From contig CAZVKN010000003.1 in NCBI GenBank assembly GCA_964627035.1, positions 1 to 64,000 on the forward strand: a DNA stretch of 64,000 nt. Direction: 5' to 3'. Shown here in pieces: positions 26,550-34,875 of this stretch (positions within the stretch are counted from its first letter, which is position 1; each line of letters starts with the position of its first letter). The position numbers were made by a program, and so were the translations under genes. The notes below the pieces were generated by a model, which was not told where the DNA came from, did not search any database, and saw only the letters and a list, made by a program, of their open reading frames with translations. This stretch comes from CAZVKN01 sp964627035 (GTDB taxonomy: Bacteria > Electryoneota > AABM5-125-24 > Hatepunaeales > Hatepunaeaceae).

Positions 26550-27581
26550 TTACTTGCGGTCTTTGTATTTTTTATATTGCTCTTCCATTCCCAACTGTTT
26601 GACCAGCGATTCAAGCTTGACACCGGTCTGCTTGGCAAATTCAGCCGGATCCACACTGCGAAGAGCATGTTTGAGCGTAGGATTGTTCATGATGTTTTCA
26701 GCTTTTTCACGGGATTCATCGGAAAGATTGCCCATAAACTCTTTCATTTCAAACTTCTCACCGGCAAGTTGTAATTTCTGGAATTGACCGATAACATCTT
26801 TGATTACAGATTCATCAACCTGCAAATCTGTGTTAGTCATGACTTCTGCAATCTGTTCTTTGTTCAGTCCTGATGCCTTAAATCTATCCGTCTGATCCAG
26901 TAAGTCAGCAAGCAACTGTGAATCATGAATCTGTTCACCGGCAGAATTGCTGATACCTTTCAGTTTTTCTACGATCATTAAGTCAGTTAATCCCTCTTCT
27001 CTCATCTCTTCTGCTCTGTCCATGATGGTCTGCACCTGATCTTTTTCCAGATCTCGACTTAGAGAGGGGAGCGAGGACATTATTTTCTTGCTGATGGTGT
27101 TGGCGATGGTGGCGCCAAAGTACTGACCGAGGGGACGGGCTGCTGCCATTGTCCAGCGGAGAGGAATAACGGGAGACCTTTCAGCGGCTGCGTCGAGCTT
27201 TGCACCGTAAGGAGTGAAAGTTAGTGGGGTCACAATGGCAAGTATTATAACGACAGCTTTAATCGCTCCGAGTATGGCGCCAAAAGAGCGGTCAGCGATG
27301 CGGAGAGGACCCCTGACTATACTTTTGTAAACCATCCATCCCAGCAGTTTTGCGGTTATAACTACCGCAATGACAATCAGCAGTCCTGCAATCAGGATGG
27401 AGACTGTGGGTGGCAGGTTAACCGGGATCTGTGGAGCAACGGTCGCTGCAAACTTGAAAGCGAGAAAAACAGCGAGGATCAATCCTACAGTTTCAAAGAT
27501 CTCCCTGATGATTCCACGGAAAAAACCCCAAAACAAAAATCCGACAAAGATGCCGGCGATAATCAGATCATAAATTGTCAT
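26550..27581 (-). CDS. CvpA family membrane protein
   Basis: 343 residues. The first 155 match the CvpA family: four membrane helices (YDLIIAGIFVGFLFWGFFRG, IFETVGLILAVFLAFKFA, VSILIAGLLIVIAVVITAKL, AILGAIKAVVIILAIVTPL) and the amphipathic ADRSFG segment. The remaining ~190 residues are cytoplasmic, charged and helical, longer than in colicin V production proteins. CvpA-family proteins have been tied to colicin secretion and envelope homeostasis, but the activity is not defined. A good ribosome site (GGAGAGAGGT) precedes the ATG. It sits between rpsU and mutS2 on the same strand. Confidence 0.88.
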   Translation of the reverse strand: MTIYDLIIAGIFVGFLFWGFFRGIIREIFETVGLILAVFLAFKFAATVAPQIPVNLPPTVSILIAGLLIVIAVVITAKLLGWMVYKSIVRGPLRIADRSFGAILGAIKAVVIILAIVTPLTFTPYGAKLDAAAERSPVIPLRWTMAAARPLGQYFGATIANTISKKIMSSLPSLSRDLEKDQVQTIMDRAEEMREEGLTDLMIVEKLKGISNSAGEQIHDSQLLADLLDQTDRFKASGLNKEQIAEVMTNTDLQVDESVIKDVIGQFQKLQLAGEKFEMKEFMGNLSDESREKAENIMNNPTLKHALRSVDPAEFAKQTGVKLESLVKQLGMEEQYKKYKDRK

Positions 27582-27671
27582 GCACGACCTCTCTCCATTA
27601 TTCGTTTAATTACGGCTGTGGGTTGTAGTCGCTGTTGCTGTTCACACCGCTTACAAGCAGATTTCTGCCCG

Positions 27672-27869
27672 CTACCTTCTGATGAAACGACGCAGCTTTC
27701 TGAGCTTGCGTTTTGCTGCTGCTGATTTTCTCTTCTTTGCTTCCGACGGTTTAACATAGCGTGCATGCTTGCGCACTTCAGCCATTAAACCACATTTTTC
27801 ACACGCTTTTGTAAAGCGCCGATATGCACGATCAAACGGTTCGCCATCGCGAATCTTGATGTACGGCAT
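27672..27869 (-). CDS. rpsU: 30S ribosomal protein S21
   Basis: 65 residues, the usual S21 length. MPYIKIRDGEPFDRAYRRF is followed by the KACEKCGLMAEVRKHARYVKP segment and a Lys/Arg-rich helical tail (KRKLRKLRRFI). S21 sits near the 3' end of 16S rRNA and helps initiation. AGGAGA precedes the ATG. It is the first gene of the cvpA-mutS2 operon, with a promoter candidate about 80 bp upstream. Confidence 0.97.
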   Translation of the reverse strand: MPYIKIRDGEPFDRAYRRFTKACEKCGLMAEVRKHARYVKPSEAKKRKSAAAKRKLRKLRRFIRR

Positions 27870-27951
27870 TCAGATCTCCTGAAAATATATAATAGACGAA
27901 CAGGTACCCTCCCATGTTAATTGATGAAACGGGTCCAAACTTAAGAGTCGC

Positions 27952-27980
27952 AATATAATGCATAATATAGTGATCGTCAA
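27952..27980 (-). promoter_or_regulatory. Sigma-70-type promoter for rpsU operon
   Basis: On the minus strand TTGACG (27980-27975), 17 bp, TATATT (27957-27952). The spacing is ideal and there is one mismatch in each hexamer. The transcript would start near 27945, giving a leader of about 75 nt. Confidence 0.5.
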
Positions 27981-28122
27981 GTAATTTCTCAAATAGACTG
28001 CAAATGTCAATGACAACTTGATAACTGAACGATGAAGAAAGCTTGATATGAACCTCAGTCGGCAGTAATTTGTATTCTGTTGCAAAATATGAGGTATTAT
28101 CCTTATGGGGATCTTTCATTCT

Positions 28123-28191
28123 GTAGTCGGGCTTGTCCCAAGCCGACATTGCGGTTGAGCCCAATCATTGGGTTGAAACAACCACAACTAC
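28123..28191. repeat. Family A repeat, copy 6 (expanded)
   Basis: GTCGGGCTTG/CAAGCCGAC then GCGGTTGAGCCCAATC with an inserted pairing ATTGGGTT, ending in GGTTGAAACAACC and CTAC. At 69 bp it is the longest copy; the second hairpin has an internal expansion. Confidence 0.7.
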
Positions 28192-28224
28192 AATATCACA
28201 GTAAGAAACTACAAGCTTAAATAA

Positions 28225-31191
28225 ATGAAGAAATTAGATTATCCCGGAGAACCTAACGCAGGAATGCAAAATCTCATGAAGATGAGAGTTCGTGAGATTT
28301 TGCTTGTCTCCAGTCTCTATGATTCCTTTATGCTCGCCCAGGACGGGCAGCTTAATGAGGTACTGCTCAGTGAATTTGTCGGGCTGAATATGTACCAAGC
28401 CCCCATTATCACTCGAACGGGTGACGGTAAACGGGCGTTGAAGCTCGTAAAAGAAAATCCCCGAATTGACCTTGTGATTACAACCATGCAGATGCGTGAT
28501 GTCGGAGCGAAGAGACTGGTCAATCGAATTAAGAAGATGCGACCGGATCTCCCGCTGATCATGCTCGCAAATGAGACCACTGAGATACACAGCCTGATTA
28601 AGAATGGTGAGACCGAACTCTTTGACAAGATATTTCTGTGGCAGGGAGATTTCCGCATCCTGCTGGGAATTGTTAAGTTCATCGAGGACAGATGGAATGT
28701 TAAAGCTGACACTGAGGAGGTCGGGGTTCAATCAATAATTCTGGTAGAGGATAATGTTAAATTCTACTCATCATTCCTGCCGCTGATTTACGCTGAAGTC
28801 ATGAATCACTCGCTGAGTCTGATGCGCGACGGTCTCAATATGGCGGATAAACTGATCCGAATGCGAGCGCGACCGAAGATCCTGCTATGTGAGACCTACG
28901 AGGAAGCTTGGGATTATTACAAGCGGTACAAAAAGTATGTACTGGGAATCATTACAGATATTGAATTCCCCCGCAAAGGAAAGAAAGACCCTCAGGCAGG
29001 TGCTTATTTTGCCAAACAGGTAAAAGCGAAAAGCCCGGATATTCCTGTTCTGCTACAGTCATTCCAGCCGGATGTGGCGGAGATTGCCGAAGCTGTGGGA
29101 GCGAGCTTCAGCCGGAAAGATTCACCGAGATTGCTGGATAAACTGCGTCGTTTCATGTTCGATCATCTCGGTTTTGGATCGTTCGTATTCAGGCTTCCGA
29201 ACAGTGACAGTGAAGTCGGCAGTGCCGGTGATCTGAGGGAATTTGAATGTCAGATTGCTGATGTTCCTGAGGAAAGCATTTTATTTCATGGTGAACGGAA
29301 TCATTTCTCAACTTGGTTGAAGACCCGCACAGAGTTTGCTTTGGCAGCCGAGCTGCGCCCGCGGAAGGTTGAGGATTACCCATCACTGGAGGAGTTGCGT
29401 CAGGATATTATTGCAAGGCTACGGAAAGCACGCCATGCACGCAACCTCCATCTGATAGCTGACTTTTCGCCTGACAAATTTGATCCTGAAAGCAGTTTTG
29501 CTCACATTGGCGGTGGGTCAATGGGCGGTAAGGCGAGAGGATTAGCCTTCATCAACCACTTCATCAATTTTTACAGCATTCGAGATCGGTTCTCCGACAT
29601 TCAGATTTTCATTCCACCTGCAGTGGTGCTGTGCACAGACGTTTTTGATCACTTTATGGAATTGAACAGACTGAGTGAATTCGCAGCCAATGCCGATGAT
29701 GACAATGAGATAGTTGATAGATTTCTGACTGCCGAGTTTCCGTCTGAGTATTATTCTGACTTGATTGCCACAATCCGCTTGATGGAATATCCTTTGGCAG
29801 TCAGATCCTCAAGCTTATTGGAAGATTCCCGCTACCAGCCGTTTTCAGGTGTTTACAATACCTATATGCTGCCGAACAATCATCCCGAACCGGATGTCAG
29901 GCTGAATGAGCTGCTGATCGCCATCAAGCGGGTTTATGCCTCTATTTATTTGAAGAACTCAAAACAATACATGAAGGCTACTCCCTATCTGCTTGAAGAG
30001 GAGAAGATGGGGGTCATCATCCAGAAATTGACGGGGTGTAAACATGAAAACCGCTTCTATCCTGACTTGTCCGGCGTAGTCAGGTCACACAATTTCTACT
30101 CCTCCAAACCGATGGAACCGGAAGACGGCATCGCATCAGTTGCGTTGGGACTCGGTGAAACAGTGGTTGCCGGTGGGAAAACGGTAAAATTCTGCCCGAG
30201 TTATCCGAAACATCCGATCCAATACACATCACCTCGAGACTTTCTCGAGCATACGCAAAGTCAATTCTATGCCTTAGATCTGAACAACCCGATCTGTATG
30301 TCAGACATGGGAAAACAGTACGAACTGCCTCAATTTGGTCTTGATGCTGCCGAAAAAGATGAAACTCTATTCAATGTGGGATCAACTTACTCCACAGAGA
30401 ATGAAACCATTTATGACGGGCTGTCGCGCCCCGGAATTCGCATGGTCAGTTTCGCGCCGATACTAAAAATGGATGTGTTCCCCTTGCCGGAAATTCTTGA
30501 AGTAATGACTTTCCTCGGGCGCAAGGTGATGGCTGGTGATGTTGAGATCGAGTTCGCTGCCAACCTGTCGGTTCCGAGAGGACAACCGAAGGAATTCTCC
30601 GTTCTGCAGATGAAACCGATGGTGCAGCATTGGGACGAGAGTTCGCTTGAATTTGATGATATTGATAAATCTGAAATTATCTGCGAGACCGATAAAATCC
30701 TCGGAGTAGGGGTGATAAACAATATTCATGATATTGTAACGGTTGATTATGTGAAATTTGAGCGTTCCAACACAGTTGAGATTGCCCGTGAGATTGAGCT
30801 GTTCAACGCCCGACTCCTATCCGAAGAACGTCCCTATCTGTTGATTGGGTTTGGCAGATGGGGTTCAGCGGATCATTGGCTCGGCATTCCGGTAACCTGG
30901 GATAAGATTTCCGGGGCTAAGGTTATCGTCGAGACCGGCTTCAAGGACATGAAAGTGACACCATCGCAGGGTGCACACTTTTTCCACAACCTCATGTCAT
31001 TCAAGATCGGTTACTTTACAGTCAATCCGGATCACGGAGAAGGCTTCATTGACTGGGATTGGCTCTCTTCTCAACCTGTGCATCGGAAAGGTGAATATGT
31101 CAGGCAGCTTCGTTTTGAGTATCCGATTGACATTAAGATGAACAGCCACAAGAATCGAGGTGTAATAATAAAGCCGGATCGTATGAAGTAA
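28225..31191 (+). CDS. REC-REC-PEP/pyruvate-binding (PPDK N-domain) fusion
   Basis: 988 residues. Two receiver-like domains come first. REC1 (about 22-155) is degenerate: the acidic pocket reads LLVSSLYD and the phosphorylation site reads LVITTMQM, with no Asp. REC2 (about 170-320) keeps ILVEDN and the acceptor Asp in LGIITDIEFP. From about 420 there is a pyruvate phosphate dikinase N-terminal ATP-grasp domain (GGGSMGGKARGLAFIN; YPLAVRSSSLLEDSRYQPFSG). No phosphohistidine swivel domain or PEP-binding barrel follows, so ordinary PEP synthesis is not expected. A phosphorylation-controlled ATP- or pyruvate-dependent enzyme is the likely class; the substrate is unknown. It is transcribed alone and divergent from rpsU. 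Confidence 0.85.
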   Translation: MKKLDYPGEPNAGMQNLMKMRVREILLVSSLYDSFMLAQDGQLNEVLLSEFVGLNMYQAPIITRTGDGKRALKLVKENPRIDLVITTMQMRDVGAKRLVNRIKKMRPDLPLIMLANETTEIHSLIKNGETELFDKIFLWQGDFRILLGIVKFIEDRWNVKADTEEVGVQSIILVEDNVKFYSSFLPLIYAEVMNHSLSLMRDGLNMADKLIRMRARPKILLCETYEEAWDYYKRYKKYVLGIITDIEFPRKGKKDPQAGAYFAKQVKAKSPDIPVLLQSFQPDVAEIAEAVGASFSRKDSPRLLDKLRRFMFDHLGFGSFVFRLPNSDSEVGSAGDLREFECQIADVPEESILFHGERNHFSTWLKTRTEFALAAELRPRKVEDYPSLEELRQDIIARLRKARHARNLHLIADFSPDKFDPESSFAHIGGGSMGGKARGLAFINHFINFYSIRDRFSDIQIFIPPAVVLCTDVFDHFMELNRLSEFAANADDDNEIVDRFLTAEFPSEYYSDLIATIRLMEYPLAVRSSSLLEDSRYQPFSGVYNTYMLPNNHPEPDVRLNELLIAIKRVYASIYLKNSKQYMKATPYLLEEEKMGVIIQKLTGCKHENRFYPDLSGVVRSHNFYSSKPMEPEDGIASVALGLGETVVAGGKTVKFCPSYPKHPIQYTSPRDFLEHTQSQFYALDLNNPICMSDMGKQYELPQFGLDAAEKDETLFNVGSTYSTENETIYDGLSRPGIRMVSFAPILKMDVFPLPEILEVMTFLGRKVMAGDVEIEFAANLSVPRGQPKEFSVLQMKPMVQHWDESSLEFDDIDKSEIICETDKILGVGVINNIHDIVTVDYVKFERSNTVEIAREIELFNARLLSEERPYLLIGFGRWGSADHWLGIPVTWDKISGAKVIVETGFKDMKVTPSQGAHFFHNLMSFKIGYFTVNPDHGEGFIDWDWLSSQPVHRKGEYVRQLRFEYPIDIKMNSHKNRGVIIKPDRMK

Positions 31192-31233
31192 ATGGGTTGT
31201 CAGGGAGTTCTATCACCATTGCTAAATCAATTT

Positions 31234-31258
31234 GTAGTCGTGGTTGTCTCAACCACGA
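31234..31258. repeat. Family A repeat, copy 7 (half element)
   Basis: Only one hairpin remains, GTCGTGGTTG/CAACCACGAT, preceded by TTTGTA. The partner hairpin is missing. It lies in the 280-bp gap (31192-31471) before the ParA gene, where I see no gene. Confidence 0.75.
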
Positions 31259-31471
31259 TGTCATGTTGTGTTCTGAACCCTGTCTTCATTGCAAAGACAG
31301 ACAATCTGTATTATCTTTCAGGCTTGTTATCAAGGGAAGTCAATCAGATTATGCGAGTGTTAACTTTGTCGTGATATAGTGTCAATTTGTTCAGAATGAC
31401 CTATCTGATTGTCGCTACTTAATTAATGCCCTCCAATTTCTTAACAAACTCAATTATAAGAATAAATCAAA

Positions 31472-32236
31472 TTGAATCGGATAATTGCAATTGCAAATCA
31501 AAAAGGTGGCGTCGGTAAAACAACCACAGCGGTCAACCTTGCTGCCGCATTAGCGGCTGTGGGTAAGAAGACTTTGCTGATTGATTTGGATCCGCAGGCT
31601 AACAGCAGCTCTTCATTGGCTGTACGTCTGAATGATGGTGAACCGTGTATATATGACTGTCTGATAGACAAGGTACCGATTGATGATGTGATTCGTGACA
31701 GTGACAACGAAAACCTGTCGTTGCTTCCTTCTCATATCAGGCTGGTCGGTGCGGAAATAGAATTGGACAGCAAAAAATCACGTGAGCGGACGCTGTACAA
31801 CATGTTTTCATCGCTTAAGGACAAGTATGACTACATCTTGATTGACTGCCCACCTTCTCTTGGTCTGCTCACGCTCAACGGATTGACAGCGGCAGATTTA
31901 CTCCTGATTCCAATACAGGCTGAGTACTTTGCGCTGGAGGGTTTGACCAAGCTGATCAAAACGGTTGGACTGGTTCAGAAGAGGTTGAATCGCAGATTAA
32001 AGCTGGTTGGGATAGTTTTAACCATGTTCGATTCACGTCTGAATCTGGCTCGTCAGGTTCGAGATGAAGTGCAGAAATTCTTCCCGAATCACACATTCAA
32101 AACCACCATCCGGCGCAACATACGATTAGCAGAATCCCCCAGTTTCGGGCAGCCTGTAACGACTTTCGCACCGTCATCGTCAGGGGCAAAGGATTACAAA
32201 GCTCTGGCGGAAGAGCTTATCGAAACAGTAAAATAA
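31472..32236 (+). CDS. ParA/Soj-family ATPase
   Basis: 254 residues starting at TTG 31472 (no strong ribosome site). The deviant Walker A with its signature Lys is present (IIAIANQKGGVGKTTTAVNLA), as are Walker A-prime LLIDLDPQANSSSS and Walker B DYILIDCPPSLGLLTLNGL. The match is to chromosomal Soj/ParA, which binds DNA dynamically with ParB to separate origins. No parB or parS-like site is seen beside it. Instead two small membrane-protein genes follow within 15 bp and 12 bp, so it may serve in positioning something other than the chromosome, or parB may lie elsewhere. Confidence 0.93.
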   Translation: MNRIIAIANQKGGVGKTTTAVNLAAALAAVGKKTLLIDLDPQANSSSSLAVRLNDGEPCIYDCLIDKVPIDDVIRDSDNENLSLLPSHIRLVGAEIELDSKKSRERTLYNMFSSLKDKYDYILIDCPPSLGLLTLNGLTAADLLLIPIQAEYFALEGLTKLIKTVGLVQKRLNRRLKLVGIVLTMFDSRLNLARQVRDEVQKFFPNHTFKTTIRRNIRLAESPSFGQPVTTFAPSSSGAKDYKALAEELIETVK

Positions 32237-32251
32237 TGTTAAGGAGAAAAG

Positions 32252-32563
32252 ATGTCTGAAGACAATAATACACGAGATCTGCAAAAAGAGATTGATGATC
32301 TGCTGGAGCAGATTGAAATGCTGAAGGATAAAATTGTGAACCTTGAATTGACAGACAGTGTTGATGCTACGGTTGCTAAATCCTTGAGAAAAAGGCGGGA
32401 CCGAAGCAAAGACAGCGCCTTCTGGGGGATTGTTTTAATTTCTGTAGGCGGTTTTTGGATTGCCAAGAATCTGGGATGGTTCTTTTTCGATATTTCAATC
32501 TGCCCCGTTGCGCTGGTGATTATCGGTCTGTATATGCTCATTACCGGGCAGAAGCCGGAGTGA
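32252..32563 (+). CDS. Small coiled-coil membrane protein (DUF5668/LiaF-like region)
   Basis: 103 residues. A cytoplasmic coiled coil (LQKEIDDLLEQIEMLKDKIVNLEL, about 8-35) precedes a basic linker. Two membrane helices follow (FWGIVLISVGGFWIAKNLGWFF, about 54-75, and ICPVALVIIGLYMLITG, about 81-98), resembling the LiaI/LiaF-type transmembrane region. AAGGAGA precedes the ATG. It is co-directional with and 15 bp after the ParA gene. Function unknown; a membrane anchor or envelope-stress role is a guess. Confidence 0.75.
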   Translation: MSEDNNTRDLQKEIDDLLEQIEMLKDKIVNLELTDSVDATVAKSLRKRRDRSKDSAFWGIVLISVGGFWIAKNLGWFFFDISICPVALVIIGLYMLITGQKPE

Positions 32564-32575
32564 GATTCAAGAAAA

Positions 32576-32812
32576 ATGCGAAAGGCGTGGGCACGACTGG
32601 GGGTTATGTGCATAATCTTCGGACTGTTCTTTTTCTTCTCTATGCAAATACTGTTCGTTGATATGCTCACACCTGCTATGCAAATTCCTGCCCTGCTGCT
32701 TATCGGGCTCGGTGTCCTCTCCTTTGTGTTTGCATTCAGGCATAAACCTGAAAAAAGACCGAAGAAGAAAAAGTCAACCGAGCAGGAATTCTTAGATTCT
32801 GTTCGTAGATAA
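32576..32812 (+). CDS. Small two-helix membrane protein
   Basis: 78 residues. Two membrane helices are clear (LGVMCIIFGLFFFFSMQILFV and IPALLLIGLGVLSFVFAFRH). A short basic tail (KPEKRPKKKKSTEQE) is expected to be cytoplasmic. It follows the previous gene by 12 bp and ends 15 bp from the convergent tpiA gene. No family is recognised. The residual similarity in plan to its neighbour (two helices plus a charged tail) suggests a membrane pair. Confidence 0.65.
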   Translation: MRKAWARLGVMCIIFGLFFFFSMQILFVDMLTPAMQIPALLLIGLGVLSFVFAFRHKPEKRPKKKKSTEQEFLDSVRR

Positions 32813-32827
32813 CATAACGGTTGAGAA

Positions 32828-33604
32828 TTATCCCGCTGCAGCGAGCACAATCCCGGCAAACTTCTTAGCATCAAGTGAAGCACCACCGATCAAACCGCCA
32901 TCAATATCTTCACAAGCCAACAGCTCCGCAGCATTCTTCTCGTTCATGCTTCCACCGTATTGAATTACAGTAGCATCTGCGGAATCCTTGTCAAACATCT
33001 CTGCAAGATGTGTGCGTATGAAATGATGAGCTTCCTGAGCCTGATCTGGAGTTGCTGTCAAACCGGTGCCGATTGCCCATACCGGCTCATAGGCGATTAC
33101 CAATCCGCCGTCACCACCAAGCTGAGCATCCTTCAGTCCGACATCAAGCTGTCGTTCTAACACTTCAAATGTCTTTCCATTTTCACGTTCTTCCAGGCTC
33201 TCACCGATGCAAACCATCGGGCGGAGTTTGCTGTTCTGCACTCTTAACAGCCGTTTATTGACACTTTTATCGGTCTCGCCGAAATATTGACGCCGTTCTG
33301 AATGACCGATTATGACCCAACTGCATCCGGTGCGTTCCAGCATATTGACAGACAGCTCACCCGTGTATGCGCCTGCATCTGCCCAATGTACATTCTGAGC
33401 ACCGAGGTAAACGCGATTCCCCCCTTGAGAAGCCTTCGCCTCCAATGATTGGCGGATATATTGTAAATGTGTTGCAGGTGGACAAATGACTACGGTTACA
33501 CCTTCGACTTTAAGAACAAACTCTGCGACCTGAGTTGCAAGCCCAAGTCCAACAGAGGGTGTTGTGTTCATTTTCCAGTTGCCGGCGATAACTTTCTCTC
33601 TCAA
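32828..33604 (-). CDS. tpiA: Triosephosphate isomerase
   Basis: 258 residues, normal length. It interconverts dihydroxyacetone phosphate and glyceraldehyde 3-phosphate. Marks: REKVIAGNWKMN (Lys in the active site), SWVIIGHSERRQYFGETD (catalytic His), VIAYEPVWAIGTG (catalytic Glu) and the phosphate-binding QYGGSMNEKNAAELL and DGGLIGGASL. The start is TTG at 33604, well placed after AAGGAG and overlapping the pgk stop (TTGA), so it is translationally coupled. Last gene of gap-pgk-tpiA. Confidence 0.97.
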   Translation of the reverse strand: MREKVIAGNWKMNTTPSVGLGLATQVAEFVLKVEGVTVVICPPATHLQYIRQSLEAKASQGGNRVYLGAQNVHWADAGAYTGELSVNMLERTGCSWVIIGHSERRQYFGETDKSVNKRLLRVQNSKLRPMVCIGESLEERENGKTFEVLERQLDVGLKDAQLGGDGGLVIAYEPVWAIGTGLTATPDQAQEAHHFIRTHLAEMFDKDSADATVIQYGGSMNEKNAAELLACEDIDGGLIGGASLDAKKFAGIVLAAAG

Positions 33605-34806
33605 TTTAACTCCTTGTCCGTTAATACCTCAATTCCGGGCAGCTTTTTACCTTCCAGCAGCTCAAGCGATGCACCGCCACCGGTCGAAACATGACTCATC
33701 TTGTCAGCAAGACCGAATTTGTTAAGAGCAGCAACCGAATCGCCACCGCCGACAATCGTTGTTCCACCGTTCTTGGTCAACTCCGCCATTGCTTCAGCAA
33801 CAATCCTTGTTCCCACAGCAAACCTGTCATCCTCAAACATTCCAACCGGACCGTTCCAGATCACCGTTTTCGCCCTGAGAATTCTGTCTTTGAACTCTTC
33901 AGCGGAGATGTAACCGAGATCGAGCCCCATCTCGTCGTCAGGAATCAGATCCCAACGGTAATGGCTGATTACTTCAGTCTCGACACTCGGATCAATTGCC
34001 GTTGCTGAGTCAACGGGTAATCTCAGTTTATCAACATTCGGAAGTGCGAGAATCTCCTTTGCAGTCTCCAGTTGATCCGGCTCAAAGAGAGACTTACCGA
34101 TGTTGCCGCCCTTTGCTTTTACAAATGTGTATGTCATAGCGCCACCGATGAGTAGCTTGTCAACAATGTTGAGGAGGTTTTTAATGACCGGGATCTTTGT
34201 TGAGACTTTTGCTCCTCCAATTATTGCCAAAAAAGGTCTTTCCGGATTTGACAGCGCTTTGTCGAAGTATTCTATCTCTTTTTGCATCAAATAGCCTGCT
34301 GCACTGTTTCCCTCGTGCAGTTGAGCCACTGCATGGGTTGAAGCGTGGGCGCGGTGAGCAGTTCCGAATGCGTCATTGACATAACAGTCCCCGAGCTTTG
34401 CAATTTTGAATGCAAAAGCGAGGTTGTCATCAGTTTCAGCTTTGTGAAAACGAACGTTTTCGAGTAATAGCACTTCACCAGAAGCAGTCTGATTAACCAT
34501 TTTTTCAGTGTCCGTACCAATACAATCAGAAGCTAATCTGACCGGACGACCTAACAGGAACGCCAGCTTACCTACTACAGGTTTCAGGCTGAATTTGTCG
34601 TTACGTTTACCTTTCGGTCTGCCGAGGTGACTCATCACAATTGCCGAACCACCTGACTTAGTAATCTTTTCAATTGTCGGCAGTGCAGCACGGATGCGGG
34701 TATCGTCGGTGATGTTTCCGTCCGAATCCAACGGGACGTTAAAATCTACCCGCACCAACACCTTTTTACCTTTCAGATCAAGGTCTTCAATAGATTTTTT
34801 ATTCAC
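33601..34806 (-). CDS. pgk: Phosphoglycerate kinase
   Basis: 401 residues, normal length. It transfers phosphate from 1,3-bisphosphoglycerate to ADP. Substrate-site marks: KVLVRVDFNVPLDSDG, SHLGRPKGKRNDKFSLKPV and NVRFHKAE. Nucleotide-site marks: GGAKVSTKIPVIKNLL, WNGPVGMFE and TIVGGGDSVAALNKFG. The start is GTG at 34806 (reading GTG AAT AAA AAA). It lies 69 bp downstream of the gap gene and overlaps tpiA by 4 bp, a standard glycolytic operon. Confidence 0.97.
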   Translation of the reverse strand: MNKKSIEDLDLKGKKVLVRVDFNVPLDSDGNITDDTRIRAALPTIEKITKSGGSAIVMSHLGRPKGKRNDKFSLKPVVGKLAFLLGRPVRLASDCIGTDTEKMVNQTASGEVLLLENVRFHKAETDDNLAFAFKIAKLGDCYVNDAFGTAHRAHASTHAVAQLHEGNSAAGYLMQKEIEYFDKALSNPERPFLAIIGGAKVSTKIPVIKNLLNIVDKLLIGGAMTYTFVKAKGGNIGKSLFEPDQLETAKEILALPNVDKLRLPVDSATAIDPSVETEVISHYRWDLIPDDEMGLDLGYISAEEFKDRILRAKTVIWNGPVGMFEDDRFAVGTRIVAEAMAELTKNGGTTIVGGGDSVAALNKFGLADKMSHVSTGGGASLELLEGKKLPGIEVLTDKELN

Positions 34807-34821
34807 GGGTTTCTCAATTTT

Positions 34822-34870
34822 ACCACCAAGTCACCAAGAAAACGCTTCTCAGTGTCTTTGTGTCAGTGTA
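34822..34870. repeat. Short interspersed repeat between gap and pgk
   Basis: ACCACCAAGTCACCAAGAA followed by a complementary-type half AGTGTCTTTGTGTCAGTG. This is the common environmental-bacterial repeat of the ACCACCAAG...CTTTGTGTC type. It fills almost all of the gap-pgk spacer. Confidence 0.5.
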
Positions 34871-34875
34871 TTTTT

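Larger units (their letters stand above)
27870..28224. other. Divergent intergenic region, rpsU / REC-PEP-binding gene
   Basis: 355 bp containing the rpsU promoter candidate and a long family A repeat at 28123-28191. No further gene is supported; open frames here overlap the repeat. Confidence 0.6.

Noticed and set aside
27578..27766. A same-strand frame overlapping rpsU
   Set aside because: It lies across the S21 gene and its 3' spacer; the Gln/Arg-rich translation is a shadow.
31192..31379. Two overlapping small frames after the REC-PEP gene
   Set aside because: Both read through the family A half repeat; no ribosome site and no natural-looking composition.
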